Below, piece by piece: positions 31,860 through 40,781 of a stretch of DNA of 64,000 nucleotides; position 1 is the first letter of the stretch; each line of letters begins with the position of its first letter. A program made the translations under genes and the position numbers. The DNA comes from an uncultured Saprospirales bacterium (GTDB lineage: Bacteria > Bacteroidota > Bacteroidia > Chitinophagales > JADIYW01). The stretch covers positions 1 through 64,000 of the forward strand of contig CALLKF010000116.1 of the NCBI GenBank assembly GCA_938008535.1, read 5' to 3'. Below the pieces are notes generated by a model. That model searched no databases. It was given only the letters and a program-made list of their open reading frames with translations, and was not told the origin of the DNA.

Positions 31860-32495
31860 TTAATGATTTAAATTTAAAGATAGAAAAATAAATAAATACA
31901 ACCACAACAAACCCATAAAATGCCAATACATAGACAATAGATCAGTTCTAATTGCAAATTTTCCTTTTTGTGAATTTTCTAATTCTGAAATAATATCGTT
32001 GCTTGTTGGTTGACGTAACTTAAATAGCGAACGAGTAGTTGCGACTATCATGAAAAGTAATCCACAAAAAACATGTAATGCATGAAATGCTGTAATTACA
32101 TAAAAGAATGGACCCGCTGGATTTGGATTATAGGATAAATAAATACCTTGATTTGTTAATTGAGTCCAACCTGTCACTTGAAAAACACAAAATAATATAC
32201 CTAAAAATGTAGTCGTAAATAATCCAGCTGCTGACATTATCTTATTTCCTTTTTTATTAGAAATATGTGCAACTATTAGAGACATACTGCTTAACATTAT
32301 CATTAAGGTTGAAACGTTGAAAATTGATGGCATTGTGAATGCTGACCACGCGCCACCTGCGCCTTTACGCACAATAAATGCACTTGTAAAACCACCAAAT
32401 GTCATCATAATAGAAACAATTGCCATCCACATAGTGAAACGTTGTGCACCTTGGTTGCCAAATTTTGTCTTATTATATGTTACAGTCAAACTCAT
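31860..32495 (-). CDS. Cytochrome c oxidase subunit III-like protein (copy 2)
   Basis: A 211-residue five-helix protein of the same heme-copper oxidase subunit III family, with RFTMWMAIVSIMMTFGGFTS, YVITAFHALHVFCGLLFMIV and the end YWHFMGLLWLYLFIFLSLN. It is shorter at the N-terminus than the paralogue downstream. Its ATG overlaps the heme O synthase stop by one base (TAATG), so the two are translationally coupled. A pair of subunit III genes is usual in Bacteroidota oxidase clusters of this type. Confidence 0.9.
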   Translation of the reverse strand: MSLTVTYNKTKFGNQGAQRFTMWMAIVSIMMTFGGFTSAFIVRKGAGGAWSAFTMPSIFNVSTLMIMLSSMSLIVAHISNKKGNKIMSAAGLFTTTFLGILFCVFQVTGWTQLTNQGIYLSYNPNPAGPFFYVITAFHALHVFCGLLFMIVATTRSLFKLRQPTSNDIISELENSQKGKFAIRTDLLSMYWHFMGLLWLYLFIFLSLNLNH

Positions 32496-33400
32496 TAAAT
32501 TTTATCTAATACTAATGCTAAAAAAACAACTGGCAAATAAATAAAGGAAGCAAACATAAGTTTTCTTGCACTTTTATCTGACAAATCAGTTGCTAACTGA
32601 ATACCTGCACTTAGAAAATATATTCCAGCAATTAAGGATACAATTAAAGAAGCAATTCCTGAAATATTTAATATAAATGGCAAAGCACTAACTGCTAATA
32701 AGCCAATTAAATATGGAATATTTTGCAGAGCTGTATTACGAGTTTTGCCTTCATTTGATGGCAATAAAAAATAGCCAGCTTTTTTATAGTCTTCATCTAA
32801 TAACCATGCGATAGACCAAAAATGTGGTATTTGCCAAAAGAATTGAATAGTAAATAAAACAATACCAATGGTACCAATGGTACCAGAAGCAGCTGTGTAA
32901 CCAATTAACAATGGAATAGAACCAGGAATCGCTCCGATAAATACTGAAACAGGACTTATTCTTTTAAATGGTGTGTATATGAAAGCGTACGAAATCAATG
33001 CTAATGCACCTAATAAACCACTTAAAGTATTAAAATAAAACGCTAAAATAAGAATACCACTTACACCAGTAATACCTGCTACAATATATGCTTCAACTAG
33101 TTTCATTCTTCCAGCTGGTAATGGACGATTTTGTGTTCTTGTCATCAATTTATCTAAATCTTTTTCAATAATTTGATTTACTGTATTAGAAGATGCAGTT
33201 ACTAAAAATCCTCCGAGGAATAAAAAAAATACATTTGACCAAATTATTGCTGCATCTATTGTCAATAGATAAGACATAATAGCTGAAAAAACAACTAATA
33301 ATGAAAGTCTTAACTTTGTCAATTCCATAATATCTTTCAACTTTAGTGAAAGAACTTTAAAGAAAGACAACTGACTATTATTTACAACTTTTGTATTCAT
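32495..33400 (-). CDS. ctaB: Protoheme IX farnesyltransferase (heme O synthase)
   Basis: A 301-residue UbiA-family prenyltransferase with about eight to nine helices. It attaches a farnesyl group to heme B, giving heme O for oxidase assembly. The prenyl-diphosphate-binding motif is seen in NTVNQIIEKDLDKLMTRTQN with RPLPAGRM following, and the second Asp-rich region in SIAWLLDEDYKKAGYFLL. Position between subunits I and III is typical. Conversion to heme A would need CtaA, which is not in this window. Confidence 0.95.
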   Translation of the reverse strand: MNTKVVNNSQLSFFKVLSLKLKDIMELTKLRLSLLVVFSAIMSYLLTIDAAIIWSNVFFLFLGGFLVTASSNTVNQIIEKDLDKLMTRTQNRPLPAGRMKLVEAYIVAGITGVSGILILAFYFNTLSGLLGALALISYAFIYTPFKRISPVSVFIGAIPGSIPLLIGYTAASGTIGTIGIVLFTIQFFWQIPHFWSIAWLLDEDYKKAGYFLLPSNEGKTRNTALQNIPYLIGLLAVSALPFILNISGIASLIVSLIAGIYFLSAGIQLATDLSDKSARKLMFASFIYLPVVFLALVLDKI

Positions 33401-33424
33401 TTTAGATAGTATACTTTTAATCTT

Positions 33425-35242
33425 TTAATGGTCTGCTTCTGTTTTTTCTTTATCTGTTAGCGGAACATTTTGTGGAATAAAGTCAGATTCGTTACCTGGT
33501 CTGCTATAATCGTATGCCCATCTGTGAACTTCTGGAATATCACCATGCCAATTACCGTGAATGCCTTCTACTGGTGAAGTCCATTCTAATGTATTTGCAT
33601 TCCACGGATTTTGAGTTGATTTTTTACCTTTAAAAATACTCCAAAAGAAATTTACTAAAAATAAAAACTGAGCAAAAAACACTATAATAGCAGCAATACT
33701 AATTACTTTATTCATACCATTGAAAACTGCAAAAATTTCAAAGTTATTATTAGTATAATATCTACGTGGAACACCTGCTAACCCTTGGAAATGCATTGGC
33801 CAAAATATTAAATAAGAACCAACGAATGTAATTGCAAAATGTATATACGCAAGATTTGTGTTCATCATTCTTCCAAACATACGTGGAAACCAATGATAGA
33901 TTCCTGCGAACATACCAAAGAATGCTGCAATACCCATTACAATATGGAAATGTGCTACTACAAAATAGGTGTCATGCAATTGTATGTCAATTGTTGAATT
34001 ACCTAACCAAATACCTGTTAAACCTCCTGAAATAAACATTGAAACAAACCCAACAGCAAAAATAAATGGTGGTGTAATATGTAAATTTCCTTTCCAGATA
34101 GTAGTAATCCAGTTAAATACTTTTACAGCAGAAGGAATTGCAATTAATAAGGTAAAAAATGTAAATACAGACCCTAAGAACGGATTAATACCTGCCATAA
34201 ACATATGGTGAGCCCAAACAATGAAACCTAAAATTGTTATACCTAAGATAGAAAAAATCATTGCTTTGTAACCAAAGATTGGTTTACGAGCATGAACAGC
34301 TAGAATTTCGGAAACCATACCCATTGCTGGTAAAATAACGATATAAACTTCAGGATGTCCCAAGAACCAAAACAAATGTTGAAATAAGATTGGCGAACCA
34401 CCAGCATAAGGTTGAGGAACACCTCCAATTACTATATGTGATAAATAGAAACTTGTTCCTAATGTTCTATCGAATATAAGTAATACTACTCCTGAAACCA
34501 ATACTGGGAACGATAAAATACCTATGATTGCAGTAAAGAAAAGAGCCCAAACAGTTAAAGGCATTTTAAATAAGCTCATACCTTTAGTACGCATATTTAA
34601 AATAGTTGAAACATAATTTAAACCGCCTAATAATGTAGAAACTACGAATAGAACCATCGCTAATAACCAAAGTGACATACCATCACCAGAACCAGGTGAT
34701 GTTTGAGGCAAAGCACTTAGTGGTGGATAAATTGTCCAACCTGCAGAAGCTGCACCTGTTGGTAAAAAGATAGATGCAAACATAATAATACCTGAAATAA
34801 CAAAGAACCAATAAGATAATGCATTCATTAAAGGAGAAGCCATATCACGTGCACCTATTTGCAATGGAATTAATACGTTTGCGAATGTACCACTCAAACT
34901 AGCAGTTAATACAAAAAACACCATGATGGTACCATGCATAGTAATTAATGAATAGTATGCTTCAGGATTTAATTTTCCATCAGTGTACCATGCGCCAAAC
35001 ATTCTTTCTAAAAATGGAAAAGTTTCATCAGGCCAACCTAATTGTATACGAAATAAGACAGAAAATAAACCACCGATTACTGCCCAAATCATTCCAGTAA
35101 TCAAGAATTGTTTTCCAATAGTTTTGTGGTCTAAACTGAATATATATTTAGAAATAAAAGTTTCTGTATGATGATGACCTCCGTCGTGACCATGTGCAGT
35201 TGTATGAGCATGTTGTTCGGTTACAGTATGTAAAGTTTCCAT
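33425..35242 (-). CDS. ctaD: Cytochrome c oxidase subunit I (aa3 type)
   Basis: The 605-residue catalytic subunit with 12 or more helices. It binds heme a and the heme a3-CuB centre that reduces O2 to water. Key motifs: LITMHGTIMVFFV (heme a His), WFLGHPEVYIVILPAMGMVS (CuB His and the cross-linked Tyr), VWAHHMFMAG (two CuB His) and DTYFVVAHFHIVMG (heme ligands). The EVYI Glu-Tyr context marks an A-family oxidase. The cytoplasmic N-terminus is odd: eight histidines in the first 25 residues (METLHTVTEQHAHTTAHGHD, then GGHHH). Confidence 0.97.
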   Translation of the reverse strand: METLHTVTEQHAHTTAHGHDGGHHHTETFISKYIFSLDHKTIGKQFLITGMIWAVIGGLFSVLFRIQLGWPDETFPFLERMFGAWYTDGKLNPEAYYSLITMHGTIMVFFVLTASLSGTFANVLIPLQIGARDMASPLMNALSYWFFVISGIIMFASIFLPTGAASAGWTIYPPLSALPQTSPGSGDGMSLWLLAMVLFVVSTLLGGLNYVSTILNMRTKGMSLFKMPLTVWALFFTAIIGILSFPVLVSGVVLLIFDRTLGTSFYLSHIVIGGVPQPYAGGSPILFQHLFWFLGHPEVYIVILPAMGMVSEILAVHARKPIFGYKAMIFSILGITILGFIVWAHHMFMAGINPFLGSVFTFFTLLIAIPSAVKVFNWITTIWKGNLHITPPFIFAVGFVSMFISGGLTGIWLGNSTIDIQLHDTYFVVAHFHIVMGIAAFFGMFAGIYHWFPRMFGRMMNTNLAYIHFAITFVGSYLIFWPMHFQGLAGVPRRYYTNNNFEIFAVFNGMNKVISIAAIIVFFAQFLFLVNFFWSIFKGKKSTQNPWNANTLEWTSPVEGIHGNWHGDIPEVHRWAYDYSRPGNESDFIPQNVPLTDKEKTEADH

Positions 35243-35273
35243 ATAAAGGATTTTGAGTGCTTAATTTTTAAAA

Positions 35274-36800
35274 TTATTTTTTTGTAACTCTGATATCAAT
35301 TCTTCTATTTTGCTGACGACCTGCATCAGAATTATTAGAAGCAACTGGATATTGTTCGCCATAACCTTCTGATTTTAATCTTGAAGAAGCTATACCTAAT
35401 TTTACCAATTCATTCATAACCATGCTTGCTCTATCAGCAGAAAGTTTTTGATTAGATTCTGGCTTACCTACATTATCTGTGTATCCACCTAATTTAATTT
35501 CAACTGAAGGAAATGCTTTTAATATTTCTGCAACATTTTTTAATTGTTGCTGAGAAGATGGAATCAAAGTTGCTTTTCCATTTTCAAATAATAATCTATC
35601 AAAAGAAAACCATAGGTCTTTAGAAATAGCTTTATCACTTTTAATAAACTCAATCAACTTTTCTTCTACACCAGCTGCTTTTGCGCCTTCTAATTCAAAC
35701 CCATTTGATAATTTTTGAGTGAAACCACTTACATTTTCGACACTAACTACAGGTTCGCCTTCTGCCACTTTACCAGCACTTTCTTGAGGAATAGAACTGC
35801 TATTTACTTTATAAGTTCCTTCATCCATTGCAGGTTTTACGACAGTTTGGTAATATGATTTTTGTTCATCAGACCATTTTTGATATTCAGGTAATTCCAA
35901 TACTCGAACTTTCTTTTGCATATTGTAATGACCAGAACCACATAATTTGTTACATGCTAACACATATTCATAATTTGGATTTTTAGTAATTACTTTCATC
36001 TCAGCAGAAGTGATAGTTGGTTTAAACCAAAATGATGTTGGCACACCTGGAACTGCATCCATCATTATACGCATTTGAGGTAAAAAGAAATCATGAATAA
36101 CATCCAATGCTCCAATATTTGCATATACTGTTTTTCCTTTAGGTAAAACTAAATCATCAGCTATAAAATCATCATGGCTCGCTGGATCATTCCAATCTAT
36201 ACCTAATTCGTTATCACCATTTACTAATGTAAAATCACGTTTTCCTAATTTTCCATCTTTACCAGGATAACGCAAAATCCATGCGAATTGTTTTCCTGTT
36301 ACTTCAACTTCTACTACATCTCTAGGACGACCTTTAAATACATTAAAAATTGTGTACCATCTCCAAATACCTACACCTATTAATACCGTCAAGACAATTG
36401 CTGGAATAACAGTCCAAACAACTTCTAAAGTGTTATTATGTGGATAGAAATATGCTTTTCTATCTGATTTGAAATGATATTTGTATACAAACCAAAATAG
36501 AATTGCTTGTGTGATAACAAAAACTACTCCTGTAATGATTAATGTTACAGTGATTAATTGTTGAACCCAAACACCTTCTTGAGATGCTGGTTGAGGTAGA
36601 ATCATATCTTTATAAAAATATGAGGATACTAATGAGTAAATTAATATTCCAAAACCTATAACAGACAAAAACAAAGCACCTTTACTGTGATCTTCCTGTT
36701 CACCAACTTTCAATTCCTTTATAAGGTCTGATGCTTTTCCTATCTGCACTACTACAATGTACAGCAATATAATCGTCAGAATTCCTAATAATATAGACAT
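35274..36800 (-). CDS. ctaC: Cytochrome c oxidase subunit II fused to an OmpA-like domain
   Basis: A 508-residue protein. Four hydrophobic segments (about 1-20, 42-62, 80-108, 126-146) precede a periplasmic cupredoxin domain. The CuA ligands are complete: H236 (DVIHDFF), then C283, C287, H291 and M294 in CNKLCGSGHYNM. After a ~100-residue linker comes an OmpA/MotB-type peptidoglycan-binding domain (about 399-505) with GGYTDNVGKPESN, LSADRASMV, EGYGEQYPVA and NRRIDIRV. D442 and R457 have the 15-residue spacing of the diaminopimelate-binding Asp/Arg pair of OmpA. There is no frameshift between the parts. The oxidase would therefore be tied to the cell wall (inference). Confidence 0.92.
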   Translation of the reverse strand: MSILLGILTIILLYIVVVQIGKASDLIKELKVGEQEDHSKGALFLSVIGFGILIYSLVSSYFYKDMILPQPASQEGVWVQQLITVTLIITGVVFVITQAILFWFVYKYHFKSDRKAYFYPHNNTLEVVWTVIPAIVLTVLIGVGIWRWYTIFNVFKGRPRDVVEVEVTGKQFAWILRYPGKDGKLGKRDFTLVNGDNELGIDWNDPASHDDFIADDLVLPKGKTVYANIGALDVIHDFFLPQMRIMMDAVPGVPTSFWFKPTITSAEMKVITKNPNYEYVLACNKLCGSGHYNMQKKVRVLELPEYQKWSDEQKSYYQTVVKPAMDEGTYKVNSSSIPQESAGKVAEGEPVVSVENVSGFTQKLSNGFELEGAKAAGVEEKLIEFIKSDKAISKDLWFSFDRLLFENGKATLIPSSQQQLKNVAEILKAFPSVEIKLGGYTDNVGKPESNQKLSADRASMVMNELVKLGIASSRLKSEGYGEQYPVASNNSDAGRQQNRRIDIRVTKK

Positions 36801-36813
36801 GTTTCTTTAATTT

Positions 36814-38133
36814 TTAGATATGATGCTTATAACTTTCTTTTACATAAGGATGTGTACTTGATTCTAAATCTTTTATTTTAGATAACATCGTGAGTACTAA
36901 GTAACCAAATATACTTCCAATCATTAATAATAAACCAATACTTACAATTCCAAAACCATCTTTAGGCAATAACATTGGGCAATTCATTAAGAAAAACCAT
37001 GCAAATTGTCCAAAAATAATAATAAATGCTGCAATTAATGTAGCTGTTCTACTTCTCTTAGAATTACGTTTCATTAGAATAAAGAAAGGTAAAACAAAAT
37101 TGCAAATAATGGCAAAGTGGAACAAAAATCCATAGTTATCTGTGTTTCTTCTCAAACGAAAGAACTCAGTTTCTTCTGGAATATTTGCATACCAAATTAG
37201 CATGTATTGTGAAAAGAAAGTATACATCCAAAACACACTAATAGCAAACATTAATTTAGCAACATCGTGTTCATGATTCACATTTACATTTGGCAAATAA
37301 CCTTTGCTTTTTAAGAAATGTATAAGGATAATTACTATAGACAACATGGTTACAGCAGCACCAGCCATTGTGTTCCAAGTATACATTGTACTATACCAAT
37401 GTGGTTGTATTGACATTGACCAATACCATGTTGCAAATGTATTTATTACGAATGAAATTACTACAATTGAAATAGCTGCAAATAATCTGCTTGATGAAAA
37501 TAGTTTTAAAGATGGATTAGTATCCATTTCTGTTAAAGTTTTCCACCATTTATAAACAAGAAACACTGCAGAAACAGCAATAACAATATTAAATGACCAA
37601 AACCAATTCATGCTTAAAAAATCGCCATGTTTAAGAGCTAATAATGCGTCAAAACGTGGATCTTTTGGATCGTATAAATAGTCGTGTGTCCATTCAAAAA
37701 TATCATGTTTAAAGAATATAAACATAGTGAATAGACAAATTAAGAAAAATACAACTGTGGTAGAAATAGCCAGCGGGATTTTTTGGAATGAAACTTGCCA
37801 GCCACCCCAAGCTATGTTAGTTGCAGATAAAAAAAACAGTGCTGCAATAGCAATATAAAATCCAAAATAAAACAAACTATAAATATTTGCTTTTACTAAT
37901 AAACCTACTGAAGCTTCAGCATGATGTCCATGACCAGCTTCTGCCTCATGTGTATCAGTTGATTCATTGTTGCTACCTTTAGCAACTATTTCCGTTTTAG
38001 CAACGCTAGTGTGTTCTTCTTTTGTTTTACTGCTACCTGAAAAGAATATGCCTAATACCAATAACAGAACTCCAATTCCGAAAGATATAAACAGCTTTTT
38101 CTGAGTGCTCGAATCAAAAACGTATGTATTCAT
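36814..38133 (-). CDS. actF: Alternative complex III subunit ActF
   Basis: A 439-residue membrane protein with about ten helices, the ActF subunit of quinol:cytochrome c/HiPIP oxidoreductase. It is related to ActC/NrfD but lacks a clear quinol site. Features: an N-terminal helix, a His/Glu-rich loop (DTHEAEAGHGHHAEASV), the helical core with FFKHDIFEWTHDYLYDPKDP, and FATWYWSMSIQPHWYSTMYT. It is the last act gene, 13 bp before... the oxidase subunit II gene end of the array, so the two complexes are encoded continuously. Assignment rests on order and topology. Confidence 0.88.
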   Translation of the reverse strand: MNTYVFDSSTQKKLFISFGIGVLLLVLGIFFSGSSKTKEEHTSVAKTEIVAKGSNNESTDTHEAEAGHGHHAEASVGLLVKANIYSLFYFGFYIAIAALFFLSATNIAWGGWQVSFQKIPLAISTTVVFFLICLFTMFIFFKHDIFEWTHDYLYDPKDPRFDALLALKHGDFLSMNWFWSFNIVIAVSAVFLVYKWWKTLTEMDTNPSLKLFSSSRLFAAISIVVISFVINTFATWYWSMSIQPHWYSTMYTWNTMAGAAVTMLSIVIILIHFLKSKGYLPNVNVNHEHDVAKLMFAISVFWMYTFFSQYMLIWYANIPEETEFFRLRRNTDNYGFLFHFAIICNFVLPFFILMKRNSKRSRTATLIAAFIIIFGQFAWFFLMNCPMLLPKDGFGIVSIGLLLMIGSIFGYLVLTMLSKIKDLESSTHPYVKESYKHHI

Positions 38134-38146
38134 TGCGAGAGTCTTT

Positions 38147-38743
38147 TTATTTTGTTTTTGTTGAATCTGTTTTCACTGTTTCTGCAACAGGTTTGCTTGC
38201 TTCTTGAAGAGTTTTTACATAACTCAACACTAACCATCTTTCTCTATGGTTTAACTGACTTGCATAAGAACCCATCATATTTTTACCATACATTAAGGTA
38301 TGATATCTTTGACCATCTGATAATGACAATAATGGTTCATTAAGATAAGATGGTGGTGGTGGAAATTTGTCAATTTGAACTAAATGACCTTGTCCATCGC
38401 CTTTATCACCATGACATATAGCACAATTAACTGTAAATAAATGTTTTCCTTCAACGCCAATTTCATCTTTTGTAAAAACAAAAGGGTTTGTAATTAAAGT
38501 AGCAGCTTTTATGTATTCAGTATCAGCTAATGGATATAAATATTTCCCACGAGCAATACTTCCTGCAGGTGCTAACTGGTTTGTTTTACCGTCTTTATAT
38601 ATAGGGTTTGCAGATCCTGCTTCGTAAGGAATTGCATTCACCATATCAGCCATGTATTGTCTTCCAGGTTGTTGAGAACTTCTTATGCAAGAAGAAAACC
38701 CAATAACAACTGTCAATAGTATGATTAAATATTTTTTTAACAT
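38147..38743 (-). CDS. actE: Alternative complex III subunit ActE, mono-heme cytochrome c lipoprotein
   Basis: A 198-residue lipoprotein. ATG 38743 gives a standard lipobox (MLKKYLIILLTVVIGFSSC, lipidated C19) and avoids overlap with actD; an upstream in-frame start lies inside actD. A class I cytochrome c domain carries the single heme motif CAICH (107-111), with a likely Met ligand in LMYGKNMMGSYASQL. ActE is the peripheral cytochrome that passes electrons from the Act complex, here probably to the CuA site of the neighbouring oxidase. Confidence 0.92.
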   Translation of the reverse strand: MLKKYLIILLTVVIGFSSCIRSSQQPGRQYMADMVNAIPYEAGSANPIYKDGKTNQLAPAGSIARGKYLYPLADTEYIKAATLITNPFVFTKDEIGVEGKHLFTVNCAICHGDKGDGQGHLVQIDKFPPPPSYLNEPLLSLSDGQRYHTLMYGKNMMGSYASQLNHRERWLVLSYVKTLQEASKPVAETVKTDSTKTK

Positions 38744-38747
38744 GATA

Positions 38748-39278
38748 TTATACTTCTTTTTGATAAACTTCAATCGCACCTTCATTTTTTAATAATTCAG
38801 AAACTGCATTAATATAATTTGAATCTTTGTTTTTGTCTAACTCAAATGTCATAGCAAACAAATGATCTGTTGTTCTTTCATCAATAATTACAGGTTTTTT
38901 TCCAGGCCACAATTTGCATAAATAATAGAAAGAAACGGTCATTCCAATAGCAGCAAAAAGTACAGTATGCTCAAAAGTGATAGGAACATAAGCTAACAAA
39001 CCCCAATTAGGCTTACCTCCAAAATCTGTAGGATAGTTAAATTTATTAATGAAAGTTATCATGCTTAGCGCAACTGTTAATCCAGTTGCACCAAAGAAGA
39101 AACCTGCCGTATGTATTCGTGTTGGTTCTAAACCCAATTTGTGTTCTAAACCATGTACTGGAAATGGTGTATAAACATCTGTGATATCATAACCAGCATG
39201 ACGAATATGTTCTACAGCATGCAACAAAACGTCGTCATCATCGAACATTCCTACTAAATATTTTTTTGCTTCGCTCAT
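38748..39278 (-). CDS. actD: Alternative complex III subunit ActD (DUF3341)
   Basis: A 176-residue protein of the DUF3341/ActD family. A cytoplasmic ferredoxin-like N-terminal part (KYLVGMFDDDDVLLHAVEHI, YTPFPVHGLEHKLGL) is followed by two membrane helices, at about residues 60-80 and 95-125, and a C-terminal tail. It is a structural subunit without cofactors that contacts ActC and ActF. It lies between actC and actE in the canonical order. Confidence 0.93.
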   Translation of the reverse strand: MSEAKKYLVGMFDDDDVLLHAVEHIRHAGYDITDVYTPFPVHGLEHKLGLEPTRIHTAGFFFGATGLTVALSMITFINKFNYPTDFGGKPNWGLLAYVPITFEHTVLFAAIGMTVSFYYLCKLWPGKKPVIIDERTTDHLFAMTFELDKNKDSNYINAVSELLKNEGAIEVYQKEV

Positions 39279-39306
39279 AATTATTACTAATAATGATTAT
39301 AAATTT

Positions 39307-40746
39307 TTAATCCCAATTTTTTGAATCCACACTCACATTATCATATACTTTCTGGTCTTTTAATTCATCTAATTGACCTTGTCTATATTGATTTCCAGAA
39401 ACTTTCAAGATTGATTTAACTTCAGCAATTGCAATTGCTGGAAAAAATCTACAGAACATTAAAAATAGAGTCATAAATAAACCAATTGTTCCTACAAAAA
39501 TGCCAATCTCTACCCAAGATGGTGAATAATACACCCAACTAGAAGGTAAATAATCTCTATGTAATGAAGTTACGATAATTACAAAGCGTTCGAACCACAT
39601 ACCAATATTTATTAGGATAGACATAGCAAATGTAACACCTATATTTCTTCTTAATTTTCTAAACCAAAATACTTGAGGAGAAACTAAATTGCAAAACATC
39701 ATTCCAAAATATGACCACCAATATGGACCCATTGCTCTGTTTGCAAATGCGTAACTTTCATACATGTTTCCTGAATACCATGCTGTAAAAAGCTCTGTTA
39801 AGTAAGCTATACCAACCATAGTACCTGTCAGTAACATTACCTTGTTCATTGACTCGATATGTGCTAAAGTGATGTAATCTTTTAAATCCATTACATGACG
39901 AGCCACTAACATTAATGTTAGAACCATTGCAAATCCTGAAAATATCGCACCTGCAACGAAATAAGGAGGCATGATAGTGGTGTGCCAACCTGGAACAATA
40001 GAAGTTGCAAAGTCAAAAGATACGATAGTATGTACAGATAAAACCAATGGAGTAGATAAACCTGCTAAAATTAAAGATAATGATTCCCAACGTTCCCAAT
40101 GTTTTGCTGTACCAATCCATCCAAATGATAAGAAATTATAGAAATTCCATCTTCCTTTAGTTTTAGATTGATCTCTAATGGTAGCAAAATCTGGAACTAA
40201 ACCAGTGTACCAAAACAATAAAGAAACAGTAAAATAAGTTGAAATCGCAAAAACGTCCCAAAGTAATGGTGATGTAAAGTTTACCCAAAGTGGGCCACGT
40301 GTATTTGGATATGGAAAAATGAAAAATGCATCCCAAACACGTCCCATATGGAAAATTGGAAATTGACCTGCGCAAATTACCGCAAAGATGGTCATAGCTT
40401 CTGCTGCACGGTTTACACCAGTACGCCATTTTTGACGAAATAATAATAAAATTGCTGAAATTAAAGTACCAGCGTGACCAATACCAATCCACCAAACGAA
40501 ATTGGTGATGTCCCAAGCCCAGCCAACTGTTTTATTAGCGCCCCAAGTTCCGATGCCGAAACAAACTTCCCAAGTGATACAGAAGACAAACAAACCGGCA
40601 ACTGCTGCAGAAACAGAAGTCCAAAACAACCATTTAGGTTGAATTTTACCAGTAGTTGGTCTAACGATATCGTTGGTAATATCTTTATACGTTTTATTAC
40701 CGTTAATTAACGGTTCGCGTAGTGGTGATTCAAAATGACTTGCCAT
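39307..40746 (-). CDS. actC: Alternative complex III subunit ActC (NrfD/PsrC family)
   Basis: A 479-residue membrane protein with about ten helices, of the NrfD/PsrC family. ActC holds the menaquinol oxidation site facing the iron-sulfur subunit ActB. Motifs include WWIGIGHAGTLISAILLLFR, FPIFHMGRVWDAFFIFPYPN, the loop PGWHTTIMPPYFVAGAIFSG and MWFERFVIIVTSLHRDYLPS near the end. The gene follows actB by 35 bp in the usual order. Confidence 0.95.
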   Translation of the reverse strand: MASHFESPLREPLINGNKTYKDITNDIVRPTTGKIQPKWLFWTSVSAAVAGLFVFCITWEVCFGIGTWGANKTVGWAWDITNFVWWIGIGHAGTLISAILLLFRQKWRTGVNRAAEAMTIFAVICAGQFPIFHMGRVWDAFFIFPYPNTRGPLWVNFTSPLLWDVFAISTYFTVSLLFWYTGLVPDFATIRDQSKTKGRWNFYNFLSFGWIGTAKHWERWESLSLILAGLSTPLVLSVHTIVSFDFATSIVPGWHTTIMPPYFVAGAIFSGFAMVLTLMLVARHVMDLKDYITLAHIESMNKVMLLTGTMVGIAYLTELFTAWYSGNMYESYAFANRAMGPYWWSYFGMMFCNLVSPQVFWFRKLRRNIGVTFAMSILINIGMWFERFVIIVTSLHRDYLPSSWVYYSPSWVEIGIFVGTIGLFMTLFLMFCRFFPAIAIAEVKSILKVSGNQYRQGQLDELKDQKVYDNVSVDSKNWD

Positions 40747-40781
40747 TATATCTTACTTTACTACTTTAATTATTTAATTTA

